64,000 nucleotides of DNA from Flavobacteriales bacterium. GTDB taxonomy: Bacteria; Bacteroidota; Bacteroidia; NS11-12g; UBA9320. The stretch is taken from positions 1 to 64,000 of the forward strand of contig JACJZV010000001.1 in NCBI GenBank assembly GCA_020635395.1, in the 5' to 3' direction. Numbering within the stretch: the stretch's first letter is position 1; every line of letters begins with the position of its first letter. A model generated the notes under the pieces. It had not been told where the DNA came from. It saw nothing but the letters and a program-made list of their open reading frames with translations, and made no database searches. Made by a program: the position numbers and the translations under genes. Positions 18,057-25,540 of the stretch are shown in pieces.

Positions 18057-18374
18057 ATGGCATACGATAATTTTTTAGCAGATAGAATTGGAAATCATTT
18101 AAAACGCCACAGCGTGCATTTTGAGAGCAAAGAAATGATGGGGGGCTTGTGTTATATGGTGGATGACAAAATGTGCATTGGCATTATAAAAAATGAATTG
18201 ATGGCTCGCATCGGTGAAAAATTAAGGCTCGAAAACGAACACAAGCCGGGTTGCAGACAAATGGATTTTACAGGAAAACCTATGAAAGACTATGTTTTTG
18301 TTTCGCCTGATGCGATAGACAGAGAGGATGATTTAGCCTTTTGGTTGATTTGTGTTTACAGTTTAACCCGCTAG
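18057..18374 (+). CDS. TfoX/Sxy N-terminal domain protein
   Basis: 105 residues that consist of a single TfoX N-terminal domain: KEMMGGLCYMVDDKMCIGII corresponds to the conserved MFGG.cyf.dGk.fa.v segment, and the C-terminal DAIDREDDLAFWL to the family's closing helix. In gammaproteobacteria Sxy/TfoX activates competence with CRP; in Bacteroidota the free-standing domain has no established role, so I would not call it a competence regulator. Twenty-five nt upstream of the methyltransferase gene and probably cotranscribed. Confidence 0.82.
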   Translation: MAYDNFLADRIGNHLKRHSVHFESKEMMGGLCYMVDDKMCIGIIKNELMARIGEKLRLENEHKPGCRQMDFTGKPMKDYVFVSPDAIDREDDLAFWLICVYSLTR

Positions 18375-18399
18375 CCAAATCGAGCAAAAAAAAGAAAAA

Positions 18400-19053
18400 A
18401 TGAGAAACGGAGACAGTGAAGAATTAGCCGCCCAGCTACGAAAACCAAGTGGAGAAATGGGTTTGCAAGTGGCCGATTTTATGAACAAAGGCAATGAACT
18501 TCTCAATAGAAACACCATCGACAAAATAGATTTTGGGCCAGGAAAACGGGTGGTGGAAGTGGGTATGGGCAATGGCAAGTTTGTGGCCGAACTATTTGAA
18601 AGACAGTGCGATATATACTATTCTGGCTGCGATTATTCGGAGTTGATGATAGCCGAAGCCGAACGTATAAACCGACATTTTATTGACCAGAAAAAGGCTA
18701 ACTTTTATCAGAGTCAAGCGGCAAATTTGCCTTTTGATGCCCATTCGATAGATATTATTTTTACCGTTAATACCATTTATTTTTGGGAGAATTACCACGC
18801 TGTTTTAAATGAATTTAAACGTGTTTTAAAATCTTGTGGACAGCTCGTGATTGGCATGCGGGCAAAAGAGCAAATGCAGCATTATGGATTTGTAAAACAC
18901 GGCTTTCAAATGTTTCATCCACGCGAAGTAGAGCAGCTTTTGACAACTTCAGCATTTAAAAATGTCAATTCATATCTCATCAACGAACCCGATTTTATTA
19001 CTGAAAATCAGGTGTTTAAAATAAAATCGTTGATTGTTTCGGCGAATACATAG
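18400..19053 (+). CDS. Class I SAM-dependent methyltransferase
   Basis: 217 residues. The AdoMet-binding motif I is VVEVGMGNGKFVAEL (~50-64), motif II falls at YYSGCDYSELMIAEAERIN and the post-motif strand at IDIIFTVNTIYFWENY, as in the Methyltransf_11/UbiE-like group. The N-terminal RKPSGEMGLQVADFMNKGN is typical of small Bacteroidota methyltransferases of this type. Substrate unknown. Likely cotranscribed with the TfoX-like gene. Confidence 0.85.
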   Translation: MRNGDSEELAAQLRKPSGEMGLQVADFMNKGNELLNRNTIDKIDFGPGKRVVEVGMGNGKFVAELFERQCDIYYSGCDYSELMIAEAERINRHFIDQKKANFYQSQAANLPFDAHSIDIIFTVNTIYFWENYHAVLNEFKRVLKSCGQLVIGMRAKEQMQHYGFVKHGFQMFHPREVEQLLTTSAFKNVNSYLINEPDFITENQVFKIKSLIVSANT

Positions 19054-19109
19054 CATTTGTTGCTTGCTATTTTGAACCAATAGTCGCAACTTTCGCAAAA
19101 ATTAAGATT

Positions 19110-19568
19110 ATGAAACGAACATATTTTTTTGGTTTAGTGTCAATTTTATTTTTAACCACTCTCACAATCACAAATTGTGCCCCTGATTCATCAACTTCCG
19201 ACGATCAAGTTACACTCAACAATTTGTTTTGTGGCGTAGATCAATTGTCACAAAATCATACAGTTGGCACATCACCCTGTCCGCAAGATATTTCTACCTT
19301 AAACATTCTGCTTACTGAAGACCCTACCATTGGTCATCCGGATTCGATAAGTGTAACATTGAACAATACTTCGCTGGATGCCTTCTTTCAGGATAATGGT
19401 GAACGAACGATTGGTGGTTTGGCCGTGGTGAATTCGACGAAACTCAGAATCATGTTTACTTGTGCCACACAAGAAAGCTTTACCGGTACTGTTTCTATAA
19501 ACTACTTCAAAGACGGGAAACTTGTTTTGAAAGAAGATGTTGATGTAACCATGAACATTACCAAATAA
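19110..19568 (+). CDS. Small lipoprotein of unknown function
   Basis: 152 residues. MKRTYFFGLVSILFLTTLTITNC is a lipoprotein signal with Cys23. The mature protein is rich in Ser/Thr and beta-strand-like, with a segment TVSINYFKDGKLVLKEDVDVTM at the end that resembles an Ig-like sandwich edge. No family recognised. Its stop is 2 nt from the stop of the convergent gene at 19571. Confidence 0.7.
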   Translation: MKRTYFFGLVSILFLTTLTITNCAPDSSTSDDQVTLNNLFCGVDQLSQNHTVGTSPCPQDISTLNILLTEDPTIGHPDSISVTLNNTSLDAFFQDNGERTIGGLAVVNSTKLRIMFTCATQESFTGTVSINYFKDGKLVLKEDVDVTMNITK

Positions 19569-19570
19569 AA

Positions 19571-21964
19571 TTAGTGGGTAAGCACCACCGGCAGAGTTTC
19601 AAATCCGAGCGAATGTTCAATGCGAACCCAATAAATGCCTGCTTGCAGCTTGCTTAAATCAATGGTGCTGGATGCTTGGTTTGTACTAAACTTTTCGGAA
19701 GAAATGATTTTGCCATCGGTTGTTATAACGATTGCGGCAAGCATATTTTTATTTTTGGCAAAAACCTGAATCATCCCGTTGGTCGGGTTTGGAAATAGGG
19801 TAAAATCATCGGAGTTGTTTGGGTAAAGTGCTGGTTTCTCAACTACCTTAGAAACCGTAGTGTTTGTAACAACAGGTTTTTGATAATCAAAATAGATATA
19901 GGCCGTATTTTCTATTGTTTGCCCAACAGTTAATTGATTTGACAAACCAGCCAAATAGGTGATGTATCCACTGCTTTCTTCATCGCCAACCCACTGCTGG
20001 GGCATAAGGTAAATTTCTTCAAAACTCCAAACAATGGCGTGGCCTCTCACTTTATATGACGAAGAATAATGTTGATGATGACTGTTGTCTAAAATTTGAA
20101 GATATTCTAATGGCATCGTAGGGTCAATGGTATCCACCACATGGATATTTGCCGCTGCTGCCGTACCCAAATTTTGAAAACGGATGTGATAATTTAAGTT
20201 TTTCTCGCCAACAACAATTTCTTCTTTATCACATTGTTTATCATTTGGGTCAAAGGCAGAAACCACCATTTGCTCCAAACTGCTTTCGGCAATGTTTGCT
20301 TGATTAATAGATTGGGCGTTAACCTCAAAAAGTAATTTTTCGTTCATTTCAATAAGGTCAGGATCTATTCTAAAATCAATGTCAATGACTTGATTTTCTG
20401 AAAGTTCCCAACCAATTGTATGTTGGCTTATCGTGGTTGGTTTCACGGAAAAAACGGCATCTGTTAGCCGCTCGTCGATTTTTAAAGAGAGCAATACCGG
20501 AAATTTGCTCTTGTCTGCAGAGTGGCAGCTCAAAACATATTTTTCCGTATAACCATGTTTTGCCAAAAACCCATTTTGTCCGGTTATTGATGCTTTCAGT
20601 TTAACAATTCCAGGATCAATTTGGAGGGCAAAATTTTCTACCAAAACAGAATCTGTATTGGTTGTTCTTACAGTTCTTTCTTCTCCATTACAATTCGGAT
20701 TTTCATTGTCTTTGGCAAATATTTTTATGGTGCTTGTTTGATTGTTGGGAATAAAAAGACTGTAGAAACCTTGAGCATTGGTGCTGGTATAGTAGCTGCC
20801 GTTGTTCAACGAAATAAGTGCATTCTGGCGTGGTTCATCGCCAGCATCAAACACGCAGTTTCTGTTATTGTCAATAAAAACTCTGCCACTCAAAATGCTG
20901 TTTCCAGGTTTTAACACAGCAATATGGTCGAAATTTTTACCTTTTAGTTTAGAAAAATATCCACTGATAACCAGCTTATTATCATACGTTGAAAGGGAAA
21001 TTTCCGTACTATGTGTTGCCGCAATATCAGCATCAAACAAAATAATTTCAGTGGTCTGTTGGTCGATGCTAATCAGCCGAATAAGGTTGTTTTTAGAATC
21101 CTTAAACAAACCAGAAGCATACAATTTTCCGTTATACTCCTCAATACTATTCATCGAAACAATTTCCAAATTCATATTGCCCATTTTCTGCCATGTTTGG
21201 TCATTTTTAAAATAAAACCCTTCCGAATTTATGGCAACAAGATGATTCTGAAAGGAGGTCAAATCAATAAAATTTTGGGTAAACGAATGTGGCACCTCAA
21301 ACCAACGGTCATTGGCAAAACCCGCCAAATTCCTGCACTCAACAGATTCAATCTCGCTAAAATTTCCTGAAACATAAAGTGTATCATTGGCCACAGTAAG
21401 GCTATTAAAGGAATTTCCGACAGAATTTATTGGATGCCAAAAGTCGTTTTGCAGCCGAACCAAATTTTTTACGTCTCTGCCGTCGGCGAGGTCAAAATCA
21501 CCACACACAAACAATTGGTTTTGGAATGATTTCATACCCGAAATAGAAAATTCGTCATGAATAATTCGGGAGGATTGGATTCCTCCTGCTACCGATTTCC
21601 ATCGTTCTCCGTCCCATTTGACGATACCTTTAATTTGCTCATTTTGGGCATAAAACGAACCTCCAACATATAGTTCATTTTTATGAAATGCCAAACGCAT
21701 TTGGTGAGCGGAATCATAGAAAACGTTGTTGGCATTTAAGGTTGGCAGACTGGTCCAAAACAGGCCGTTCCAGTACCGAAAACGAAAATTGGCCGCTCTA
21801 TATCCTATACCAGTATTTGGCGAAAAGGCATAAAGATTTTGGTTGGAAGTTATTGTTTTTTCTATCGATACATTGGGTACTTCATCCAATGCGACAAACA
21901 GTGATTGAGCTTTTATAGAAAAAGCCGAAAAAACAATCAATATGCCAAAGAGGAAACGTTTCAC
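19571..21964 (-). CDS. T9SS-exported protein with propeller-like repeats, SdrD-B and DUF7619 domains
   Basis: 797 residues, GTG start at 21964. Signal peptide ending KAQ, then propeller-like repeats of the GGSFYAQNEQIKGIVKWDG / GDFDLADGRDVKNLVRL kind (~25-350), a Cna-B/SdrD-B-like linker (SGRVFIDNNRNCVFDAGDEP, ~353-440), a DUF7619-type domain (SAFDPNDKQCDKE to NTAYIYFDYQKPV) and a T9SS sorting domain (LFPNPTNGMIQVF). Surface or secreted protein of unknown substrate. Its start overlaps the upstream gene's stop by one base (TAGTG), so the two are translationally coupled; it is the third gene of the ECF sigma operon. Confidence 0.9.
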   Translation of the reverse strand: MKRFLFGILIVFSAFSIKAQSLFVALDEVPNVSIEKTITSNQNLYAFSPNTGIGYRAANFRFRYWNGLFWTSLPTLNANNVFYDSAHQMRLAFHKNELYVGGSFYAQNEQIKGIVKWDGERWKSVAGGIQSSRIIHDEFSISGMKSFQNQLFVCGDFDLADGRDVKNLVRLQNDFWHPINSVGNSFNSLTVANDTLYVSGNFSEIESVECRNLAGFANDRWFEVPHSFTQNFIDLTSFQNHLVAINSEGFYFKNDQTWQKMGNMNLEIVSMNSIEEYNGKLYASGLFKDSKNNLIRLISIDQQTTEIILFDADIAATHSTEISLSTYDNKLVISGYFSKLKGKNFDHIAVLKPGNSILSGRVFIDNNRNCVFDAGDEPRQNALISLNNGSYYTSTNAQGFYSLFIPNNQTSTIKIFAKDNENPNCNGEERTVRTTNTDSVLVENFALQIDPGIVKLKASITGQNGFLAKHGYTEKYVLSCHSADKSKFPVLLSLKIDERLTDAVFSVKPTTISQHTIGWELSENQVIDIDFRIDPDLIEMNEKLLFEVNAQSINQANIAESSLEQMVVSAFDPNDKQCDKEEIVVGEKNLNYHIRFQNLGTAAAANIHVVDTIDPTMPLEYLQILDNSHHQHYSSSYKVRGHAIVWSFEEIYLMPQQWVGDEESSGYITYLAGLSNQLTVGQTIENTAYIYFDYQKPVVTNTTVSKVVEKPALYPNNSDDFTLFPNPTNGMIQVFAKNKNMLAAIVITTDGKIISSEKFSTNQASSTIDLSKLQAGIYWVRIEHSLGFETLPVVLTH

Positions 21965-23202
21965 TAATGCAAAAATCCGAATTTAATAGAGAACGAGTTA
22001 AACCCTACTGAATAAATACCCTTTATTTGGCTCAAACCAAAATTGTTTCCGTAGGTGGGTTCTATAAACCAACGATAGTTTTCGTTTCTTCGCCAAAGGG
22101 TAAAGCCCACGTTAAAGGCTAAATTACCCTGTTTATAGTTTGAAGAATTGAAGGTCTCCACCTCATTCAAATAAACAGCGTTTGGTGTTTGGCCGCCACT
22201 TGCTATCAACATTTGCGGAGTGAATTGAGCTAAAAATGATAATCCAATTTTATTTTTTTGAGTGATGTCGTAAGAAACACTCAACGGTAATTGAACAAAC
22301 GAATAGTGATGAGCAGAGTTAAACCGAATATTTTGCGGCAACAACTTGGTGTAACCTATTATGGTTCCATTTTTTTCTAAAATTGGGCGTTCGGAATAGT
22401 CAAAATTATAATGAGCCAGCACCCTATAATGGCTAAAACCTAAACCAACCATCGGTGTTATTTTTGCATATTTTTTTCCTGCGGTTAGGCTAAAATCGAT
22501 GCCTAAATTGGCCACTTCACTGCTATTTCTAATCGATGTATAATCCTTGTGATTTCTAGAAGGAGATGAAATACTTCCCGCAGAAATGGTCGGGGCATTG
22601 TAATTTGGACCTAAACTGAGTTTCAACACATTTTCGGCTGTTTTTAACAAAGGAAGACTATCAGAAATAAGGTTAGACAGCTTGTAAATAATTGAATTTG
22701 AATTAATTATGGTATCAAATATAACAAAATGTGGTGTGTGTTGGTGTTGGAAAGACTTTGGCACAAACCTTGGAAGTTCGATAGAATTCTTTGTTGAAAC
22801 CATTGAAATTGGAGAGTCATTAACTTGTATTTCTTTTGGTTTCGAATCAGGTTTTACTCTTTTGAATTCATGCAATTTTTCGGTTATCGTATTTTCTTTT
22901 TTTATGTCTGAAGTGTCAATTATTGGCTGTTCTTTGGCTTTCATATTTTCTGGATGATGCAAATCGGTATGAGGCAAATTGACCTTTTTGGATTGATGAT
23001 TTTTATTAAACATAGAGAAATAAGCCCAAGAGCCAATACCAATGATTAAAGTGGCAGTGGAAATAATTCTCCACCAAAAAGCGGCCCTCTTTTTTGACCT
23101 TTTTTGTTCAAACGAATTCCAGTCAATGCCATCGGCATCCATTTCGGCATTATCAAATAAGCCGTGCAAAAGTTGGTCGATATTTTTTTCTGACTTAGCC
23201 AA
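21964..23202 (-). CDS. Single-pass membrane protein with C-terminal beta-barrel-like domain, ECF sigma partner
   Basis: 412 residues. A short cytoplasmic part (MAKSEKNIDQLLHGLFDNAEMDADG, to ~38) precedes one transmembrane helix (IISTATLIIGIGSWAYFSMF, ~45-64), a charged linker with many Lys/Pro/Ser, and a C-terminal ~190 residues that look like an eight-strand outer-membrane barrel of the PF13568 type (YAKITPMVGLGFSHY, HHYSFVQLPLSVSYD, NLAFNVGFTLWRR, SVGFNSFSIKFGFLH). It overlaps the sigma gene by 8 nt. By position and topology it may act as the anti-sigma factor, with the sensor on the far side of the inner membrane; this is inference, since the cytoplasmic part is short and no known anti-sigma motif is seen. 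Confidence 0.78.
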   Translation of the reverse strand: MAKSEKNIDQLLHGLFDNAEMDADGIDWNSFEQKRSKKRAAFWWRIISTATLIIGIGSWAYFSMFNKNHQSKKVNLPHTDLHHPENMKAKEQPIIDTSDIKKENTITEKLHEFKRVKPDSKPKEIQVNDSPISMVSTKNSIELPRFVPKSFQHQHTPHFVIFDTIINSNSIIYKLSNLISDSLPLLKTAENVLKLSLGPNYNAPTISAGSISSPSRNHKDYTSIRNSSEVANLGIDFSLTAGKKYAKITPMVGLGFSHYRVLAHYNFDYSERPILEKNGTIIGYTKLLPQNIRFNSAHHYSFVQLPLSVSYDITQKNKIGLSFLAQFTPQMLIASGGQTPNAVYLNEVETFNSSNYKQGNLAFNVGFTLWRRNENYRWFIEPTYGNNFGLSQIKGIYSVGFNSFSIKFGFLH

Positions 23203-23743
23203 TGTTCAACAATTTTTTTAACGCCGCTCTGGCTCGTGATAATTTTGAACGAGAAGACGATTCTTCAATTCCTAATTCTTGAGCTATTTCACTATGACTC
23301 AAATTTTCGATGGCATACAGATTGAGCACTATTTTATAATCGGGTCTTAGTTTACTCATTGCTTCCAAAACAGCTTTTTGTGAAATTTCTTCCTCTTCTT
23401 CATACATCATTTCGTTGGTTTCTTCAGTATAAATTTCTTCAAAATAGTGGATATATTTTTTGTAAGCCGACCGAACATAATCGATGCAATTGTTTGTAAA
23501 CAAGCGTTTTATCCAAGCCGAAAAGGAGGATGTACCACTAAAAGACGATATGTTTTTAAAAAGTTTCATAAAACCTTCGTGAAGCAAATCTTTTGCTTCA
23601 TCGGCATTTGAACTGTATCTCAAACAAATTGCGTACATCGATTTATAATAGGTTTCGTAAACTATTTTTTGACATTTTTTGTCGTTGCGGCAGCACCCCT
23701 CAATAACTTCACCCGAAATTTCAACTTGTCCTTTAGCCGACAT
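23195..23743 (-). CDS. RNA polymerase sigma-70 factor, ECF subfamily
   Basis: 182 residues. Sigma region 2 spans ~24-95 (YETYYKSMYAICLRYSSNADEAKDLLHEGFMKLF, SFSAWIKRLFTNNCIDYVR) and region 4 ~125-178 (MSKLRPDYKIVLNLYAIENLSHSEIAQELGIEESSSRSKLSRARAALKK). An acidic linker with a run of Glu lies between. It is the first gene of an operon with the membrane/barrel protein and a T9SS protein. Such trios are common in Bacteroidota but none of their signals is generally known. A -7 box at 23773-23780 precedes it. The 261-nt gap to the next gene (23744-24004) holds two divergent promoter boxes and an 83-codon open frame that I judge spurious. Confidence 0.95.
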   Translation of the reverse strand: MSAKGQVEISGEVIEGCCRNDKKCQKIVYETYYKSMYAICLRYSSNADEAKDLLHEGFMKLFKNISSFSGTSSFSAWIKRLFTNNCIDYVRSAYKKYIHYFEEIYTEETNEMMYEEEEEISQKAVLEAMSKLRPDYKIVLNLYAIENLSHSEIAQELGIEESSSRSKLSRARAALKKLLNIG

Positions 23744-23772
23744 GTATTGTCTATATATAGTTGTACCAAAAG

Positions 23773-23780
23773 CAAAACTA
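23773..23780 (-). promoter_or_regulatory. -7 box TAGTTTTG for the ECF sigma operon
   Basis: The minus strand reads TAGTTTTG, 29 nt before the ATG at 23743. A 10-bp palindrome CTATATATAG lies between, at 23749-23758. The box looks like the housekeeping type, so self-regulation is not evident from sequence. Confidence 0.45.
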
Positions 23781-23948
23781 TGTTTTTTATTATTTGACGA
23801 TAAAACTCAAAAACGTTGCAGAAAAAATTTTGGGCTTTTTATTAGAAGTCAATTTGAGTTAAAAATCAAAGTCAAAAGAAGGCCGTTCCTCCTTTTATTT
23901 GAGGCAGTTTACGATGCCATGGATACGTAAACCAAAGAAAATTTGATA

Positions 23949-23956
23949 TATTTTTG
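23949..23956 (+). promoter_or_regulatory. -7 box TATTTTTG for the beta-helix gene
   Basis: TATTTTTG followed by CAACG, 48 nt before the ATG at 24005. Confidence 0.45.
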
Positions 23957-24004
23957 CAACGTTTTAAAATGCCTTCGTCTTAAAGGGTATAGAAAACTAA
24001 AAAA

Positions 24005-25390
24005 ATGAAAAGTCTTTACAAATCTGTTTTATTTACTGTTGGTATGATGATTGGGGCTTTTGCCTTTGGGCAAACCACCGTTTCATCCATTATTTCATCA
24101 AATCAAACATGGACCGCCGCCGGAAGCCCATACTTGCTCTCTTCAAATGCTCTGATTGAACAAGGGGTAACTGTAACGGTTGAGCCGGGAACAATCATTC
24201 AAGGTGGAACAAGTCTATATAGACTTATTGTTGATGGCGAGTTTAAAGCAATCGGGAAAAAGGATTCGGCCATAACCATCAAAAAAATTACTGTAGAATT
24301 TAGCAAAAAAGCTGTTGACTATGATTCATCATCAAAAACGGGGTCACAATTTCAATATGTTTATTTTGAAGGCAGCAGCACTGGTGGCGATCGAAGTATT
24401 TATACCACAAGCACCTCGCTATTGGTAAGAAATTGTAAGTTTATCGATGGTTACTACAATATTTATGCTTATTCAAGCTATCCGGATACTATTGATGTTT
24501 TTATTGAAAATTCTGTTTTCAGAGGGGTTACCAATAAATATGGTTATGCATGTTATGCATCTGGGGGTAATATCAGATTGTTTATGACCGATTGTTATGC
24601 CGACAATTTGTATGGAATGTATTTGCCTTATACGGCAACCATTATTCGATCAAGTTTTAACAACATGTCCTCATACAATGCCATTTATGCTTCCAATATC
24701 CGAAAACTGAAATTGCAGTGTAACTCATTTACCAACTTCCCAAATACTGTTTTGAATCTTTATTTTGGAAAAGATGCGGAGGTAGAAATTACTCAAAACA
24801 CTTTCGATTCAGGTGCTTACTTTATGTCGATTGGTAGCTACAAACCTGCCAAATTTGTTGTCGAAAACAATAATTTCCTGTTTGCTACTAAAAATACGAT
24901 AAAAATTTCTGGTGGTAGTACACCCGGAAAAGCAGATACTCTAAATTTCAAAAATAACTATTGGGGAACTACCAATGCAGCGGCTATATCAGGTGGCATC
25001 TGGGATTTTGCAGATGATATAACTATTGGCGGATATGTTGATTATTCAAACTATTTGTCGGCAGCCCAAACTACTTGCAGTCTTGGAGGCACCATCGGCG
25101 GAGCAGATACATCCTCTATTCATGGCGGACAAGTAGCCGTTCAAAATATTCAAAACACTCGGGTTAAAATGTATCCGAACCCTGCCAGCAATCAGGTTCA
25201 TTTCGATTTTAATGGTGAAAAAATTTCAACCATCAGAATGTTTGACCTACAAGGCAAATTGATTGTTGAAGAATCTGTTTTGAATAATAATCATACACTT
25301 TATCTTAATTCTATAAACGATGGGCTTTATCTACTCGAATTGAGTGGAGACAACAAAGTTGCCCAGCAAAAATTGGTCGTAAAACACTAA
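24005..25390 (+). CDS. T9SS-exported right-handed beta-helix protein
   Basis: 461 residues. Signal peptide (MKSLYKSVLFTVGMMIGAFAFGQ), a right-handed parallel beta-helix region (~60-340) with typical N-rich turns such as VRNCKFIDGYYNIY, IENSVFRGV and ENNNFLF and the closing FKNNYWGTTN motif, then a T9SS sorting domain (MYPNPASNQVHFDFNGEKIST ... GLYLLELSG). Beta-helix proteins of this type bind or cleave polysaccharides, but no lyase residues can be assigned. Monocistronic with a strong terminator downstream. Confidence 0.9.
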   Translation: MKSLYKSVLFTVGMMIGAFAFGQTTVSSIISSNQTWTAAGSPYLLSSNALIEQGVTVTVEPGTIIQGGTSLYRLIVDGEFKAIGKKDSAITIKKITVEFSKKAVDYDSSSKTGSQFQYVYFEGSSTGGDRSIYTTSTSLLVRNCKFIDGYYNIYAYSSYPDTIDVFIENSVFRGVTNKYGYACYASGGNIRLFMTDCYADNLYGMYLPYTATIIRSSFNNMSSYNAIYASNIRKLKLQCNSFTNFPNTVLNLYFGKDAEVEITQNTFDSGAYFMSIGSYKPAKFVVENNNFLFATKNTIKISGGSTPGKADTLNFKNNYWGTTNAAAISGGIWDFADDITIGGYVDYSNYLSAAQTTCSLGGTIGGADTSSIHGGQVAVQNIQNTRVKMYPNPASNQVHFDFNGEKISTIRMFDLQGKLIVEESVLNNNHTLYLNSINDGLYLLELSGDNKVAQQKLVVKH

Positions 25391-25412
25391 ATTTTAATCA
25401 CCCTTAAAAATG

Positions 25413-25442
25413 CGGCTCGCCACTGGCGAGCCGTTTTTTTTT
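25413..25442 (+). terminator. Intrinsic terminator
   Basis: Perfect 9-bp stem CGGCTCGCC / GGCGAGCCG with loop ACT, followed by a run of nine T. It closes the beta-helix gene. Confidence 0.95.
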
Positions 25443-25524
25443 CGTTTAATCAAAAAATCAACACGTTTTAATCAAATTCGATTTTCGAATAATAACATCC
25501 ACTTCTTGCCTCAAAACTTCGACT

Positions 25525-25532
25525 CATATTTG
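25525..25532 (+). promoter_or_regulatory. Possible -7 box CATATTTG for pbpC
   Basis: One mismatch to TAnnTTTG, 8 nt before the ATG at 25541. An ATTCG-N5-CGAAT inverted repeat at 25476-25490 lies upstream and could be an operator; neither is firm. Confidence 0.3.
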
Positions 25533-25540
25533 AACTTGAT

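Noticed and set aside
18057..18374. TfoX-like protein as evidence for natural competence
   Set aside because: Only the N-terminal domain is present, no com genes are nearby, and the domain's role in this phylum is not established.
23679..23930. 83-codon plus-strand frame overlapping the ECF sigma start
   Set aside because: Antisense to the sigma gene in its first part and covers the sigma promoter; no recognisable domain.
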